A stretch of 64,000 nt of DNA from Porphyrobacter sp. HT-58-2 (GTDB lineage: Bacteria; Pseudomonadota; Alphaproteobacteria; Sphingomonadales; Sphingomonadaceae): positions 620,001 to 684,000 of the forward strand of contig NZ_CP022600.1 in assembly GCF_002952215.1 (NCBI RefSeq). Reading direction: 5' to 3'. How positions within the stretch are numbered: position 1 is the stretch's first letter; each line of letters starts with the position of its first letter. The notes below the pieces were generated by a model. It saw only the letters and a list, made by a program, of their open reading frames with translations. It had not been told where the DNA came from and made no database searches. A program made the translations under genes and the position numbers. Positions 17,409 through 27,192 of the stretch are shown piece by piece.

Positions 17409-19928
17409 ATGACTGATACCCGATTCGATCCGTCCGTCGCTGACGGGCGCTGGCAGGCTGCGTGGGCCGAGGCGGGGACGTTTACCGCCGACAGCGATAG
17501 CCCCAAGCCCAAGAGCTACATCCTCGAGATGTTCCCCTATCCTTCGGGGCGCATCCACATGGGCCATGTGCGCAACTACACGATGGGCGATGTGCTGGCA
17601 CGCTACCAGAAGATGCGCGGGTTCGAAGTGCTGCACCCGATGGGCTGGGACGCCTTCGGGATGCCGGCCGAAAACGCCGCGATGGAAAAGGGCGTGCATC
17701 CGGGTGGGTGGACGCGCCAGAACATCGCCCAGATGAAGGCGCAGTTGCAGCGCATCGGCTTCGCGCTCGACTGGACGCGCGAATTCGCCACCTGCGATCC
17801 CGAATATTACGGCCACGAACAGGCGCTGTTCCTCGACCTGTATGAGGCTGGGCTGGTCTATCGCAAGGAATCGACCGTCAACTGGGACCCGGTTGACATG
17901 ACCGTGCTCGCCAACGAGCAGGTGATCGACGGCAAGGGCTGGCGCAGCGGCGCGGAGGTCGAGAAGCGCAAGCTGAACCAGTGGTTCCTCAAGATCACCG
18001 ACTTTGCCGATGATCTGCTGGAGGGCTTGGGCAGCCTTGAGGACTGGCCCGAAAAGGTGCGCCTGATGCAGGAGAACTGGATCGGCAAGTCGCAGGGGCT
18101 GGAGTTCAGCTTCGATCTTTCTGACGGTGGGAAGCTGGCCGTCTATTCGACCCGCCCCGACACGATCTTCGGCGCGAGCTTCTGCGCCATCGCCGCCGAT
18201 CACCCGATTGCCCAAGGTCTGGCGGGCGACGCGCAAGTCGCGGCCTTCATCGACCAGTGCAAGAAGGGAGCGACCACAGCGGCCGCGCTCGAAACGGCTG
18301 AAAAGCTGGGGTATCGCACACCGATCACCGCCAAGCACCCGTTCACCGGCGCCGACCTGCCGGTGTTCATCGCCAATTTCGTGCTGATGGAATACGGCAC
18401 CGGCGCGGTGATGGGCGTGCCGGGGCATGACCAGCGCGACTTCGAATTCGCCACGAAATACGAACTGCCGATCCTGCGCGTGGTCGCTTCCGATCCCGCG
18501 AAGGCCGACGAGCCCTTCAAGGGCGAGGCCGAGGCGGGTGACGGGGTGATCGTCAACTCCGACTTCCTCAACGGCATGAGCGTCGAAGACGCCAAGCATG
18601 CCGTCATCGCCCGCGCCGAAAGCGGCGGCTGGGGCACGGGCAAGACCGTGTGGCGGCTGCGCGACTGGGGCGTGAGCCGCCAGCGCTATTGGGGCACGCC
18701 GATCCCGATCATCCACAGCCCCGATCACGGGCCGGTGCCGGTGCCGCGCGATCAGCTGCCTGTGGTGCTGCCCGAGGACATCGACTTCAGCGAACCGGGC
18801 AACCCGCTCGACCGTCACCCGACCTGGAAGCACACCACCTGCCCGATCAGCGGCAAGCCGGCACTGCGCGAGACCGATACGCTCGATACGTTTGTGGACT
18901 CCTCGTGGTACTTCCTGCGCTTCGCCAGCCAGCCCGCCGACCGGCCCTTCGACCCGGAAGAGGTCGCCAAGTGGATGCCTGTGCAGCACTATATCGGTGG
19001 CATCGAGCATGCGATTCTGCACCTGCTCTATGCGCGGTTCTGGACGCGGGCGCTGGCGCATATCGGCAAGATCGACGTGCAGGAGCCGTTTGCCGCGCTG
19101 TTCACGCAAGGCATGGTGACGCACGAGACCTATAGCCGCATCGACGAGGGCCGCGGGGTTCCGGTGTTCTTCGGCCCCGAGGAGGTCGAGCGCACCTCGG
19201 ATGGCGCGACGCTGCTCGCCGATGGCGAACCGGTCGAAGTCGGCCGCGTCATCAAGATGTCGAAGTCGAAGAAGAACGTCGTCGACCCGGATGCGATCAT
19301 CGCCCGCCACGGCGCGGATGCGGTGCGGTGGTTCATGCTGTCGGACTCGCCGCCGGAACGCGATCTACCGTGGTCGGATGCCGGGATCGAAGGCTGTGCG
19401 CGTTTCGTCCAGCGCTTGTGGCGGTTGTTCAGCGCCTATGATGCGGGCGCAACGGGCGAGGACAAGAGCCTCGAGCGCAAGACCCACCAGACCATCGCTG
19501 CGGTGGCTGCCGACATTGAAGCGTTGGGCTTCAACAAGGCCGTGGCGCGCATTTACGAGCTGACCGGCGCTGTCGAAAAGTCCGCGCCTTCGGCCAGCCG
19601 TTCGGCTGCGATCAAGGCGCTGGTGCATCTCGCCGCGCCGATGATGCCGCACCTTGCCGAAGAGGCGTGGGCGAAGATCGGTGAAGGCCTGATTGCCGAC
19701 GCCGCATGGCCCGCTGTCGATCCCGCCCTGCTGGTCGATGACGAGGTCACCATCGCGATCCAGCACATGGGCAAGCTGCGCGACACCGTGACCGCGCCCA
19801 AGGGTGCCAGCAAGGACGCGCTTGAGGCGCTGGCGCTGGCGTCGGCCAATCTGCAACGCTCGGTCGATGGCGCGGCGATCCGCAAGATCATTGTCGTGCC
19901 CGACAGATTGGTGAATATCGTCACCTGA
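17409..19928 (+). CDS. leuS: leucyl-tRNA synthetase
   Basis: The 839-aa class I synthetase charges tRNA-Leu. The HIGH signature appears as HMGH (residues 50-53) within [14 protein letters not shown], and KMSKS starts at residue 616 ([13 protein letters not shown]). The CP1 editing domain between them includes [14 protein letters not shown] and [10 protein letters not shown]. Zinc-finger-like [10 protein letters not shown] and the anticodon-binding C-terminal half are present; length is normal for bacterial LeuRS. Its TGA overlaps the lptE ATG by one base (TGATG). Confidence 0.98.
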   Translation: MTDTRFDPSVADGRWQAAWAEAGTFTADSDSPKPKSYILEMFPYPSGRIHMGHVRNYTMGDVLARYQKMRGFEVLHPMGWDAFGMPAENAAMEKGVHPGGWTRQNIAQMKAQLQRIGFALDWTREFATCDPEYYGHEQALFLDLYEAGLVYRKESTVNWDPVDMTVLANEQVIDGKGWRSGAEVEKRKLNQWFLKITDFADDLLEGLGSLEDWPEKVRLMQENWIGKSQGLEFSFDLSDGGKLAVYSTRPDTIFGASFCAIAADHPIAQGLAGDAQVAAFIDQCKKGATTAAALETAEKLGYRTPITAKHPFTGADLPVFIANFVLMEYGTGAVMGVPGHDQRDFEFATKYELPILRVVASDPAKADEPFKGEAEAGDGVIVNSDFLNGMSVEDAKHAVIARAESGGWGTGKTVWRLRDWGVSRQRYWGTPIPIIHSPDHGPVPVPRDQLPVVLPEDIDFSEPGNPLDRHPTWKHTTCPISGKPALRETDTLDTFVDSSWYFLRFASQPADRPFDPEEVAKWMPVQHYIGGIEHAILHLLYARFWTRALAHIGKIDVQEPFAALFTQGMVTHETYSRIDEGRGVPVFFGPEEVERTSDGATLLADGEPVEVGRVIKMSKSKKNVVDPDAIIARHGADAVRWFMLSDSPPERDLPWSDAGIEGCARFVQRLWRLFSAYDAGATGEDKSLERKTHQTIAAVAADIEALGFNKAVARIYELTGAVEKSAPSASRSAAIKALVHLAAPMMPHLAEEAWAKIGEGLIADAAWPAVDPALLVDDEVTIAIQHMGKLRDTVTAPKGASKDALEALALASANLQRSVDGAAIRKIIVVPDRLVNIVT

Positions 19929-20428
19929 TGCGCATGATCCTCGCCCTGCTTGCCCCTCTGGCCCTTGCCGCCTGCGGCCTCTCGCCGATGTACGCGGGCG
20001 GGACGAGCGCGGGGGTGGCGCAGGGGATCGCGGCGGTCGACATCCCGGCGATCCAGGGGCGCGGCGGCTGGCTGGTCAAGAACGCGCTGGAGGCCCGGCT
20101 GGGCGTAGCGGGCCAGACCACCCCGCAATACCGGCTCGATGTGCGGCTCGACGATTCGCTGGAGGCGCTCGGCGTGCTCAATGACGACACCATCAGCCGC
20201 GAACGCCGCATCCTGCGCGCGCGGTATCAGTTGGTCGATCTGGCGACGGGTTCGATCCTGCTTGATGCCACCGCCGGATCAGATGCCGGGATCGACGTGG
20301 TGAGCAGCGAATATGCCACCATCGCCGCCGAGCAGAAGGCGCTGGAAAACCTCGCGCTCGAAGTGGCCGACCGGATGGCGACGCAGGTCGCGGTGACGCT
20401 GCGCAACCGCGCGGCAGCAGGCCAGTGA
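19928..20428 (+). CDS. lptE: LptE, LPS-assembly outer-membrane lipoprotein
   Basis: The 166-aa lipoprotein has lipobox LALAAC (Cys16) followed by GLSPMYAGG, the usual start of alphaproteobacterial LptE. LptE plugs the LptD barrel and helps deliver lipopolysaccharide to the cell surface. The mature part alternates short beta strands with a C-terminal helix (EQKALENLALEVADRMATQV). It lies between leuS and holA, a common alphaproteobacterial order, and overlaps both neighbours (TGATG and GTGA), indicating coupled translation. Confidence 0.88.
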   Translation: MRMILALLAPLALAACGLSPMYAGGTSAGVAQGIAAVDIPAIQGRGGWLVKNALEARLGVAGQTTPQYRLDVRLDDSLEALGVLNDDTISRERRILRARYQLVDLATGSILLDATAGSDAGIDVVSSEYATIAAEQKALENLALEVADRMATQVAVTLRNRAAAGQ

Positions 20429-21495
20429 AGGCCAAGAACAGCGATTTCGTGCGCGGACTGCCGCCCGGCGCGACCGCCTGCCGCATCTTCTTCTTCTGCG
20501 GCCCGGACGAAGCCGGTGCCAGTGCCGCCGCCGCCCGCTTGGCCGCTGCCCTGCCCGATGCAGGCGACCGGGTCGAACTGGCGGGCGCCGACCTGAAGCG
20601 CGATCCTGCCCTGCTGGGCGACGAGGCACGCTCAACTTCGCTGTTCGGAGGTTCGCGCCACATCTGGGTGCGCGCCAGCGGCGATGAAGCCCACGATGCG
20701 CTCGAAACCCTGATCGCCACGGGAGAGGCGGGGGCGGGCGAGGCTGCGCCGGTGATCGTCGTCGCAACCTCCGCCACCGACAAGTCGCGCACCGCCAAGC
20801 TGCTGGAAAAGCGCAAGGACGCGCTGGTGGCGATGTTCCACCCGCCTGATCTTTCCGCCGTGGCGCAGTCCGTGCGGGCGATGGCCGATGCCGCAGGTCT
20901 GCGGCTGGGCGGCGATCTGGCCGAGCGGATTGCCCGCGCCGCCGGGCTCGACGTGCGGCTCGCCCAGTCCGAAATCGACAAGCTCGCGCTCTATTGCGAT
21001 GCCGATCCGCAAGCCCCCCGGCCCGCCACCCCGGAAGACCACGCCGCCATCGGCGCCGCGACCGAGGAAGACGGCTTTGCCCCGCTGGTCAATGCCGTGC
21101 TGGGGGGCGAGACCGGACGGATCGCGAATGAAGTGCGGCGGATGCGCGAGCTTGGGCTCAACCCGGTCGGCGTGGCGCTGGCGCTGGAACGGCGCGCGGC
21201 GCAACTGGCGCAGATCGCCGCCCATCTCGGCCCGGGAGGGCAATTCGACAGGATCGATAAGGGAGCGGAGATGCGGCTCGGTATCTTCTTCAAGGAGAAG
21301 CGGGATATCGGCAACCAGTACAAACGCTGGAGCCAGCCTGCATCGCGCGGCGCGCGTGAGACCCGGCTCGATCGCCTGATTCCCCGCCTGACCACGCTGC
21401 ATCGCACCCTGCTCGCCAATAGTCAGGCCGCCGAGCTGCTGCTGGCGCAAGAGCTGACGGAAATTGCCCGTTTTGCCGCAAAGCGGTCATCCTAG
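20425..21495 (+). CDS. holA: DNA polymerase III delta subunit
   Basis: The 356-aa product is the clamp-loader delta subunit, which opens the beta clamp. It starts at GTG 20425, overlapping the lptE stop (GTGA). Typical features are the N-terminal FFFCGPDEAGASAAAARL, DEARSTSLFGGSRHIWV in the clamp-interacting region, and C-terminal helices with NPVGVALALERRAAQLAQ and TLHRTLLANSQAAELLLAQEL. The Walker motifs are degenerate, as expected for delta. Confidence 0.93.
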   Translation: MKAKNSDFVRGLPPGATACRIFFFCGPDEAGASAAAARLAAALPDAGDRVELAGADLKRDPALLGDEARSTSLFGGSRHIWVRASGDEAHDALETLIATGEAGAGEAAPVIVVATSATDKSRTAKLLEKRKDALVAMFHPPDLSAVAQSVRAMADAAGLRLGGDLAERIARAAGLDVRLAQSEIDKLALYCDADPQAPRPATPEDHAAIGAATEEDGFAPLVNAVLGGETGRIANEVRRMRELGLNPVGVALALERRAAQLAQIAAHLGPGGQFDRIDKGAEMRLGIFFKEKRDIGNQYKRWSQPASRGARETRLDRLIPRLTTLHRTLLANSQAAELLLAQELTEIARFAAKRSS

Positions 21496-21626
21496 AGCCG
21501 CCCGGAAGGGCCGAGTGGTTCTCATTATGTGACAAGCTGCATTTCGCAGTCGCACAATTTCCCCTTTTCTCTGTAACAAACCCTAGGTAGTTACCCTATG
21601 GGTCGCGCCTTGGGGGATTGTTCTGA

Positions 21627-23030
21627 GTGAACCGCGTCACGCCGAAACTGCTTGAAGCTGTCCGCCACGAAGCGGTCGACAGCAAGCTTGTCCCGTCGCT
21701 CGAGCGGCGGCGCCTGCGTGCCTATATCCTGATGCTGCTGACCGATGCGGCGCTGTTCAACATCGGCTTTGCGCTTGCCGGGCTGGTCTGGGAAGGCCGC
21801 TGGTGGGAACCGCGCACGATGCTGGCGGCGCAGGCGATGCTGCCGGCCTATTTCACCATTGCGCTGTACAATCGCACCTACAGCGTGCGCGCGCTGAGCG
21901 ATTGGCTGTTCGCCGTTCGCAAGGCGCTGATCGCCATTCTGATTTCGGCTGCGCTGATCAATTTCGTGGCGTTCTACACCAAGTCGAATCAGGATTTCTC
22001 GCGCGCTTCGGTCACGCTTGGCCTGTTGTTCACGGCTGTCCTGCTCGCTTTCTTCCGACGCGTCATGGCCAGCGTGATCGCGCGGCGCTGGGGCGGGCGG
22101 GTCAAGAACCGTCTGGTGATCGACGATGGCGGATCGGATTTCCCGTTCGAGGGCGCCGCTTATATTAGCGCCGCTGATTACAACCTCGATCCCGGCAGCC
22201 ATGATCCTTTCATGCTCGACCGGCTCGGCAAGCTGCTGCGCAATCAGGATCAGGTGGTGGTGAGCTGCCCGCGCGAACGGCGCGAGGACTGGGCTTTCCT
22301 GCTCAAGTCCGCGGGCGTCTATGGCGAGATCGTGAGCGAGCCGGCGCATAGCCTCGGTGCTGTCGGCGTGCATCGCTACGACGATCTTGACCGCACGACG
22401 TTGGTGGTTTCGACCGGGCCGCTGGGTCTGCGCGCCCGCATCCTGAAGCGGCTGTTCGATGTGGTGGTGGCAGGTGCGGCGCTGATTGCGCTCTCGCCGC
22501 TGCTGATCGCAGTGGCCATCGCGATCAAGCTGGAAGACGGCGGGCCGGTGCTGTTCGTGCAGCGCCGTCTGGGTCGTGGCAACCAGTTCTTCGACATGTT
22601 CAAGTTCCGCTCGATGCGTCACGACAAGCTCGATCACAATGGCGAGCGTTCGGCGGCGCGCGATGATGACCGGATCACCCGCATCGGTGCCTTCATCCGC
22701 CGCACCAGCATCGACGAACTACCGCAGATCATCAATGTGCTGAAGGGCGACATGTCGATTGTCGGCCCGCGCCCCCATGCGCTGGGGAGCCGCGCAAACA
22801 ACAAGTATTTCTGGGATATCGATCGCAAGTACTGGCAGCGCCACTGCCTGAAGCCGGGGCTGACCGGGCTGGCGCAGGTGCGCGGCCATCGCGGTGCGAC
22901 CGAGCTGGAGAAGGATCTGACCGACCGGCTCCAGTCCGATCTCGAATATATCGCGGGCTGGTCGCTGCGACGCGACATCGAAATCGTGCTGCGCACCGTG
23001 ATGGTGCTGAAGCACGACAATGCTTACTGA
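21627..23030 (+). CDS. undecaprenyl-phosphate sugar phosphotransferase (WbaP/GumD-like)
   Basis: The 467-aa membrane enzyme transfers a sugar-1-phosphate to undecaprenyl phosphate, the first step of exopolysaccharide or O-antigen synthesis. The N-terminal half (about 30-150) has four to five transmembrane segments. A Rossmann-like middle part follows, then the catalytic bacterial sugar-transferase domain from about residue 270: KRLFDVVVAGAALIALSPLL, FKFRSMR, RRTSIDELPQIINVLKGDMS and the GPRP motif. The GTG start at 21627 has GGGGGA about 10 nt upstream. No glycosyltransferase cluster surrounds it. It converges with and overlaps lptA by 7 nt. Confidence 0.88.
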   Translation: MNRVTPKLLEAVRHEAVDSKLVPSLERRRLRAYILMLLTDAALFNIGFALAGLVWEGRWWEPRTMLAAQAMLPAYFTIALYNRTYSVRALSDWLFAVRKALIAILISAALINFVAFYTKSNQDFSRASVTLGLLFTAVLLAFFRRVMASVIARRWGGRVKNRLVIDDGGSDFPFEGAAYISAADYNLDPGSHDPFMLDRLGKLLRNQDQVVVSCPRERREDWAFLLKSAGVYGEIVSEPAHSLGAVGVHRYDDLDRTTLVVSTGPLGLRARILKRLFDVVVAGAALIALSPLLIAVAIAIKLEDGGPVLFVQRRLGRGNQFFDMFKFRSMRHDKLDHNGERSAARDDDRITRIGAFIRRTSIDELPQIINVLKGDMSIVGPRPHALGSRANNKYFWDIDRKYWQRHCLKPGLTGLAQVRGHRGATELEKDLTDRLQSDLEYIAGWSLRRDIEIVLRTVMVLKHDNAY

Positions 23031-23614
23031 GGCTTGTTGCGGTCCTGCGGGACAGTGAAGGTGCCTGTCACCCGGCCCTGACCTGTGGGTGAGGGGCTGG
23101 CGCTGCTGCTGGTGCCTGTCGCATTGCCGTCAACCGTCGACAGCCCGCTTTGCAGATCGATCACCAGTCGCCCGCCGTTCAGCGTGTCGGTGCCGCGGCG
23201 CAGGCGGACATTGCCCGCCATCGTGATGATGCGGCGGTTGAAATCGTAGATCGCATTGTCGCCGCTCGCGCGTTCGTCGCCGCGGGTGATGATGATGACC
23301 CCGCCGGTCGCGGTGATGCGCTGGATTTCCAGTTGGCCGTCGGCGTCGGTGAAGTTCACCAGCATCCGGTCAGACTGGACGCGAAGACCCGCCTGGGTGA
23401 CGATCACCCCGCCCGAGGCAATGGCCTGATTGGCGCGGTCATCGAACACGAACTTGCCCGCGTCATAAGTCACTGGCGCGCGCGAATCATGGCTGGCAAT
23501 GCCCTGAGCGGCGAGGTTCATCCCACCCCCGATCGCGGTGGTCAGCGCGAAGCCGCCAATGCCCCAGATCATGGCAAGCCGGACAAATGGGCGAGTGGCT
23601 TTGGCAGAGTTCAT
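23024..23614 (-). CDS. lptA: LptA, periplasmic LPS transport protein
   Basis: The 196-aa OstA/LptA-domain protein forms part of the periplasmic bridge carrying lipopolysaccharide. An uncleaved or cleavable hydrophobic N-terminus (LAMIWGIGGFALTTAIGGGM) is followed by repeated beta strands such as ADGQLEIQRITATGGVIIIT and NAIYDFNRRIITMAGNVRLR. The C-terminus is Ser/Thr/Pro-rich. ATG 23614 overlaps the lptC stop (ATGA). Its 3' end overlaps the convergent sugar transferase gene. Confidence 0.9.
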   Translation of the reverse strand: MNSAKATRPFVRLAMIWGIGGFALTTAIGGGMNLAAQGIASHDSRAPVTYDAGKFVFDDRANQAIASGGVIVTQAGLRVQSDRMLVNFTDADGQLEIQRITATGGVIIITRGDERASGDNAIYDFNRRIITMAGNVRLRRGTDTLNGGRLVIDLQSGLSTVDGNATGTSSSASPSPTGQGRVTGTFTVPQDRNKPQ

Positions 23615-24282
23615 CGCGGCATCCTCAACTGGCCGGGAATCATGGTGAAGCGGGCATTGCCCTCAAGCGTCATGGTGCGTGCCGCAAGATCGGCGCGCAT
23701 CGTGTCGGCAGAGAAGGTGCCGGCCGGCACCTCGCCGGAAACCCCGGCGTCGCCCCGCATGGTGCGCGCCCTGAGATCGACCGAGACCCCGCGAGCGATC
23801 ATCGCATAGCCATCCGAAGCGTTGAGCCGCACCGCGCCGTCAACCGCGACGGTTTCGGCGTTGATATCATAGGTGCCGCCTTCCGCACTGAGCCGCGCGG
23901 GGCCTTCCGTCAGCAGCAATTGGGCGACCAGATCGCGCATCCGCACCAGTCCCTCCGCGCCCGAGCGTTGCACCGCCTCGCCCGCCAGCAGCGAGAAGGG
24001 GCGCCCCTGATCGTCTCGCCCGCGATACATCGCATTGTCGACCGAAAGCCGTTCGTCGATCAGCGCGACCTTGTTGCGATCAAGCAGGAAGCTGACCTCG
24101 CCCCGCGGTGACAGGGGTGTGATGATCATCAGCGCCGCGATCACGCCCACCCCCATCGGCAAGGCGCGGGCCAGAAAGCTCACCAGCTTGTCATGCGAGC
24201 CGCCGGGCGCAGCGAAGTGCTGCCGCCGCCCACGCAGGAGCCGCGCTTCACTGGTTTCGATGGTCGGTTCGGCGGGGGCCAT
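23611..24282 (-). CDS. lptC: LptC, inner-membrane LPS transport protein
   Basis: The 223-aa protein has one transmembrane helix at about residues 40-60 (LPMGVGVIAALMIITPLSP) and a periplasmic LptC beta-jellyroll domain (for instance AEGGTYDINAETVAVDGAV and VDLRARTMRGDAGVSG). LptC links the LptBFG transporter to LptA. It lies 25 nt downstream of the RNase D-like gene and is coupled to lptA by ATGA, the standard alphaproteobacterial order rnd-lptC-lptA. Confidence 0.9.
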   Translation of the reverse strand: MAPAEPTIETSEARLLRGRRQHFAAPGGSHDKLVSFLARALPMGVGVIAALMIITPLSPRGEVSFLLDRNKVALIDERLSVDNAMYRGRDDQGRPFSLLAGEAVQRSGAEGLVRMRDLVAQLLLTEGPARLSAEGGTYDINAETVAVDGAVRLNASDGYAMIARGVSVDLRARTMRGDAGVSGEVPAGTFSADTMRADLAARTMTLEGNARFTMIPGQLRMPR

Positions 24283-24307
24283 GGCGGAGCGTGTGCCTCA
24301 GGCGTCC

Positions 24308-24928
24308 TTACATGTGGCTGAAGATGTCATTCTCGGCCCAGCCGGCGATGTCGAGCAGGGCGCGGGTAGGCAGGAAGGTGAAGCACGCCTGCGCCAGGTG
24401 CATCCGCCCTTCACGTTCCAGCCGCACCGTCAGTTCATCGCGCAGGCGGTGGAGGTAGCGCACATCGCTCGCGGCGTAATCGCGCTGCGCCTCGGACAGC
24501 ACCGGCCCGCCCCAGTCGGAGGATTGCTGCTGCTTGGAGATGCTCTCGCCCAGCAGTTCCTCGACGAGGTTCTTGAGGCCGTGGCGGTCGGTGTAGGTGC
24601 GGGTCAGCTTGCTGGCGATCTTGGTGCAGAACACCGGCCCGGCCATGACGCCGAGATAGTGCTGGATCGCGGCGAGATCGAAGCGGGCGAAGTGGTAGAT
24701 CTTCTGCCGCGCCGGATCGCCCAGCACCGCCTTGAGATTGGGCGCGTCATAGCTGCTGCCGGGGGCGAAGCGCACAAGGTGTTCGTCCCCGCTGCCATCG
24801 GAAAGCTGCACCACGCACAGCCGGTCACGCGCGGTGATCAGACCCATGGTTTCTGTATCGACCGCAATCGCTCCGGTGCCGGTGAGCACGCCTGCGGGGA
24901 GGTCTTCTTCGTGAAAATGCACTGCCAT
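24308..24928 (-). CDS. RNase D-like 3'-5' exonuclease
   Basis: The 206-aa protein contains only the DnaQ/RNase D exonuclease domain and lacks the HRDC domains of full RNase D, as in the short alphaproteobacterial form. The catalytic DEDD-type residues appear in AVDTETMGL (Exo I), YHFARFDLAAIQ (Exo II) and DYAASDVRYLHRL (Exo III, Tyr variant). It probably trims tRNA or other RNA 3' ends. It heads the lptC-lptA unit and diverges from ung. Confidence 0.9.
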   Translation of the reverse strand: MAVHFHEEDLPAGVLTGTGAIAVDTETMGLITARDRLCVVQLSDGSGDEHLVRFAPGSSYDAPNLKAVLGDPARQKIYHFARFDLAAIQHYLGVMAGPVFCTKIASKLTRTYTDRHGLKNLVEELLGESISKQQQSSDWGGPVLSEAQRDYAASDVRYLHRLRDELTVRLEREGRMHLAQACFTFLPTRALLDIAGWAENDIFSHM

Positions 24929-25007
24929 GCCGCTCGCCCTACGCCGATTGGGGAAAGAGGGGAAGGGCCGAGTGGCGCGCGGGTGCGCCCTGACCTAACC
25001 TTGCCCG

Positions 25008-25691
25008 ATGTCAGAAGCCATTCCCCAAAGCTGGCGCCCGGTGCTGGAGCCGGTGCTCGCGACTCCCGAGGCGCGGAAGCTTGGCGGGTGGCTCAAGGCA
25101 GAAGAAGCGGCGGGCAAGCAGGTCTATCCTCCGCGCGGCACAAGGCTCGCTGCGCTGGCGCTGACCCCGCTGGAGGCGGTGCGTTGCGTCATCCTCGGCC
25201 AGGATCCCTACCATGGGCCGGGGCAGGCGCATGGGCTGGCCTTTTCGGTGCAGGCAGGGGTGAAGGTGCCGCCCTCGTTGGTCAACATCTACAAGGAGCT
25301 TGAGGCCGATCTTGGCCTGCCCCGCCCGCAAACCGGCGATCTGTCGCGCTGGGCGCAGCAGGGCGTGCTGCTGCTCAACAACACGCTGACGGTTGAGGCC
25401 GGGCAGGCCGGGAGCCATGCCGGGCGCGGCTGGGATGCGGTGACCGATGCCTGCGTGGCGGCCGTGGCGGCGAGCGCACTGCCAACGGTGTTCATCCTGT
25501 GGGGCTCTCATGCGAAGAAGAAGGCAAGCCGGGTGCCAGCCCTCTCCCGCGCGGGACACCATCTGGTGCTGACCTCAGCCCACCCCAGCCCGCTGTCAGC
25601 CCACAACGGCTTTTTCGGTTCCCGCCCCTTCAGCCAGACCAACGCCTTTCTGGAACAGGCCGGACGCGGGACAATCGACTGGCGCGTGTGA
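25008..25691 (+). CDS. ung: uracil-DNA glycosylase, family 1
   Basis: The 227-aa enzyme excises uracil from DNA. The catalytic water-activating loop GQDPYHG is at residues 64-70 (Asp66), NNTLTVEAGQAGSHAGRGW is the usual downstream segment, and the minor-groove loop HPSPLSAHNGFFG carries the catalytic His. Length and motif order fit family 1 Ung. It is transcribed alone, divergent from the rnd gene. Confidence 0.97.
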   Translation: MSEAIPQSWRPVLEPVLATPEARKLGGWLKAEEAAGKQVYPPRGTRLAALALTPLEAVRCVILGQDPYHGPGQAHGLAFSVQAGVKVPPSLVNIYKELEADLGLPRPQTGDLSRWAQQGVLLLNNTLTVEAGQAGSHAGRGWDAVTDACVAAVAASALPTVFILWGSHAKKKASRVPALSRAGHHLVLTSAHPSPLSAHNGFFGSRPFSQTNAFLEQAGRGTIDWRV

Positions 25692-25773
25692 CGACGGGGG
25701 GGAGGCGGCGCGCTATACCCGAACGGCCGCTTCTGGCGAAAATGTCGCGAAAGCTGCCTTTCGCCGCAGGGCT

Positions 25774-27012
25774 TCACCCGGCGTGGGCGGCGATCCAATC
25801 CTCCACCACCGGCGCGACCTTGGTGCGCCAGCGTGAGCCGTTGAAGATGCCGTAATGCCCGGCGCCTTCGGCCATGTAGTACCGCTTCTTCGCGTCGGGC
25901 AGGTTTGGCGTCAGCTTGAGCGCCGCGCGGGTCTGGCCGAGGCCTGAGATGTCGTCACGCTCGCCCTCGACTGCCAGCAATGCGGTGTCGGTGATCGCGG
26001 TGAGATCGACCACCTCGCCCTTGTGGCGGAACTCGCCCTTGGGAATCGAGTGCTTCTGGAACACCTCCTCCACCGTCTGGAGATAGAACTCCGCCGTCAT
26101 GTCGCACACCGCGCGGTATTCGTCGTAGAAGGTCTTGGTCGCCTGCGCGCTGGCCTCGTCGCCGATGGTGAGATGCTTGAACATCTCGTAATGGCTCATC
26201 ATGTGGCTGGAGAGGTTCATGCTCATGAACGCCGAAAGCTGCATGAAGCCAGGATAGACGCGCCGCCCGCTGCCGGGATACTTCATCGGGACGGTCGCGA
26301 TCACCGACTGGCGGAACCATTCGATCGGACGTTGCATCGCCATGTTGTTGACGACCGTGGGGCATTCACGCGTGTCGATCGGGCCGCCCATCATGGTCAG
26401 GGTGGCGGGCGTTGCAGGTGACTTGTGGAGATTGAGCAGCGCGGTGGCGGCGAAGGCAGGCACCGAAGGCTGGCACACGGCCATCATGTGGATGCGCTGG
26501 CCGCCCGCCTCACCATAAACGTGCTCGGCGAAGTCCATCAGGTAGTCGATGTAATCGTCGAGATCGAACTTGCCTGCGCTGGCCGGCACCATCTTCGCAT
26601 CGGCCCAGTCGGTGATGAACACCTCGGCGCTTTCCAGCATCCGCTCGACCGTGCCGCGCAGCAGGGTGGCGTAGTGGCCGCTCATCGGGGCAACGATCAG
26701 CAGGCGCGGGCGATCGGCGGGGGTGCCTTCGACCCGGAAGCGGACGAGATCGCCGAAGGGACGCGTCAGCACGGTTTCCTGCACCACCGCATGGGGCGCG
26801 CCGCCAATCTCCACGCTGTCGATGCCGAATTCGGGCTTGCCATAATGCGCCGTTGCATGGGCGAAGACGTCAAGCGCGCTCGCGGCAAGCGGGCCGAGCC
26901 CGGTGTAGCCAAAGGGATTTGCGGGGTTGGACAGCATCCCGGCGCTGATCGATGCGAGCGCGCTGGCGCTGTTCATCCAGCTGCGCTGAAGCTCATAGGC
27001 GTGATAAAGCAT
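25774..27012 (-). CDS. phaZ: intracellular polyhydroxyalkanoate depolymerase
   Basis: The 412-aa alpha/beta-hydrolase degrades intracellular poly-3-hydroxybutyrate granules. The nucleophile is Cys180 in AVCQPSVP, which replaces the usual lipase Ser and is the hallmark of PhaZ1-type depolymerases; the Asp (EGERDDISG) and His (GHYGIFNGSRW) complete the triad. PPDB-type stretches such as MMGGPIDTRECPTVVNNMA are present. There is no signal peptide, as expected. A TGC-N3-GCA palindrome lies upstream (27091-27105). It pairs metabolically with phaB at 14818-15540. Confidence 0.93.
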   Translation of the reverse strand: MLYHAYELQRSWMNSASALASISAGMLSNPANPFGYTGLGPLAASALDVFAHATAHYGKPEFGIDSVEIGGAPHAVVQETVLTRPFGDLVRFRVEGTPADRPRLLIVAPMSGHYATLLRGTVERMLESAEVFITDWADAKMVPASAGKFDLDDYIDYLMDFAEHVYGEAGGQRIHMMAVCQPSVPAFAATALLNLHKSPATPATLTMMGGPIDTRECPTVVNNMAMQRPIEWFRQSVIATVPMKYPGSGRRVYPGFMQLSAFMSMNLSSHMMSHYEMFKHLTIGDEASAQATKTFYDEYRAVCDMTAEFYLQTVEEVFQKHSIPKGEFRHKGEVVDLTAITDTALLAVEGERDDISGLGQTRAALKLTPNLPDAKKRYYMAEGAGHYGIFNGSRWRTKVAPVVEDWIAAHAG

Positions 27013-27090
27013 TGAATTACCTCAGGCGACGAACGATCTGGCGTCTTATCCCCTGACGCCTTGCCGTTACAGATGCGCCTTTGCCGGGCG

Positions 27091-27105
27091 TTGTGCAACG
27101 CACAA
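27091..27105. promoter_or_regulatory. palindromic operator candidate upstream of phaZ
   Basis: TTGTGC-AAC-GCACAA is a perfect inverted repeat containing TGC-N3-GCA, close to the CTGC-N3/4-GCAG site reported for alphaproteobacterial PhaR. It lies 79 bp upstream of the phaZ start and 88 bp before the divergent ABC transporter gene, so it could control either. Confidence 0.4.
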
Positions 27106-27192
27106 TTGCATAAGTGGCAAAACCGGCAGCGCGGCGCGCCCCCGTTTTTTGCACGTGAAATTCGTGGGCCATGCGGCTAGAGCCCAGCCATC

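Noticed and set aside
17259..19310. 683-codon open frame on the minus strand
   Set aside because: Antisense to leuS, which is unambiguous.
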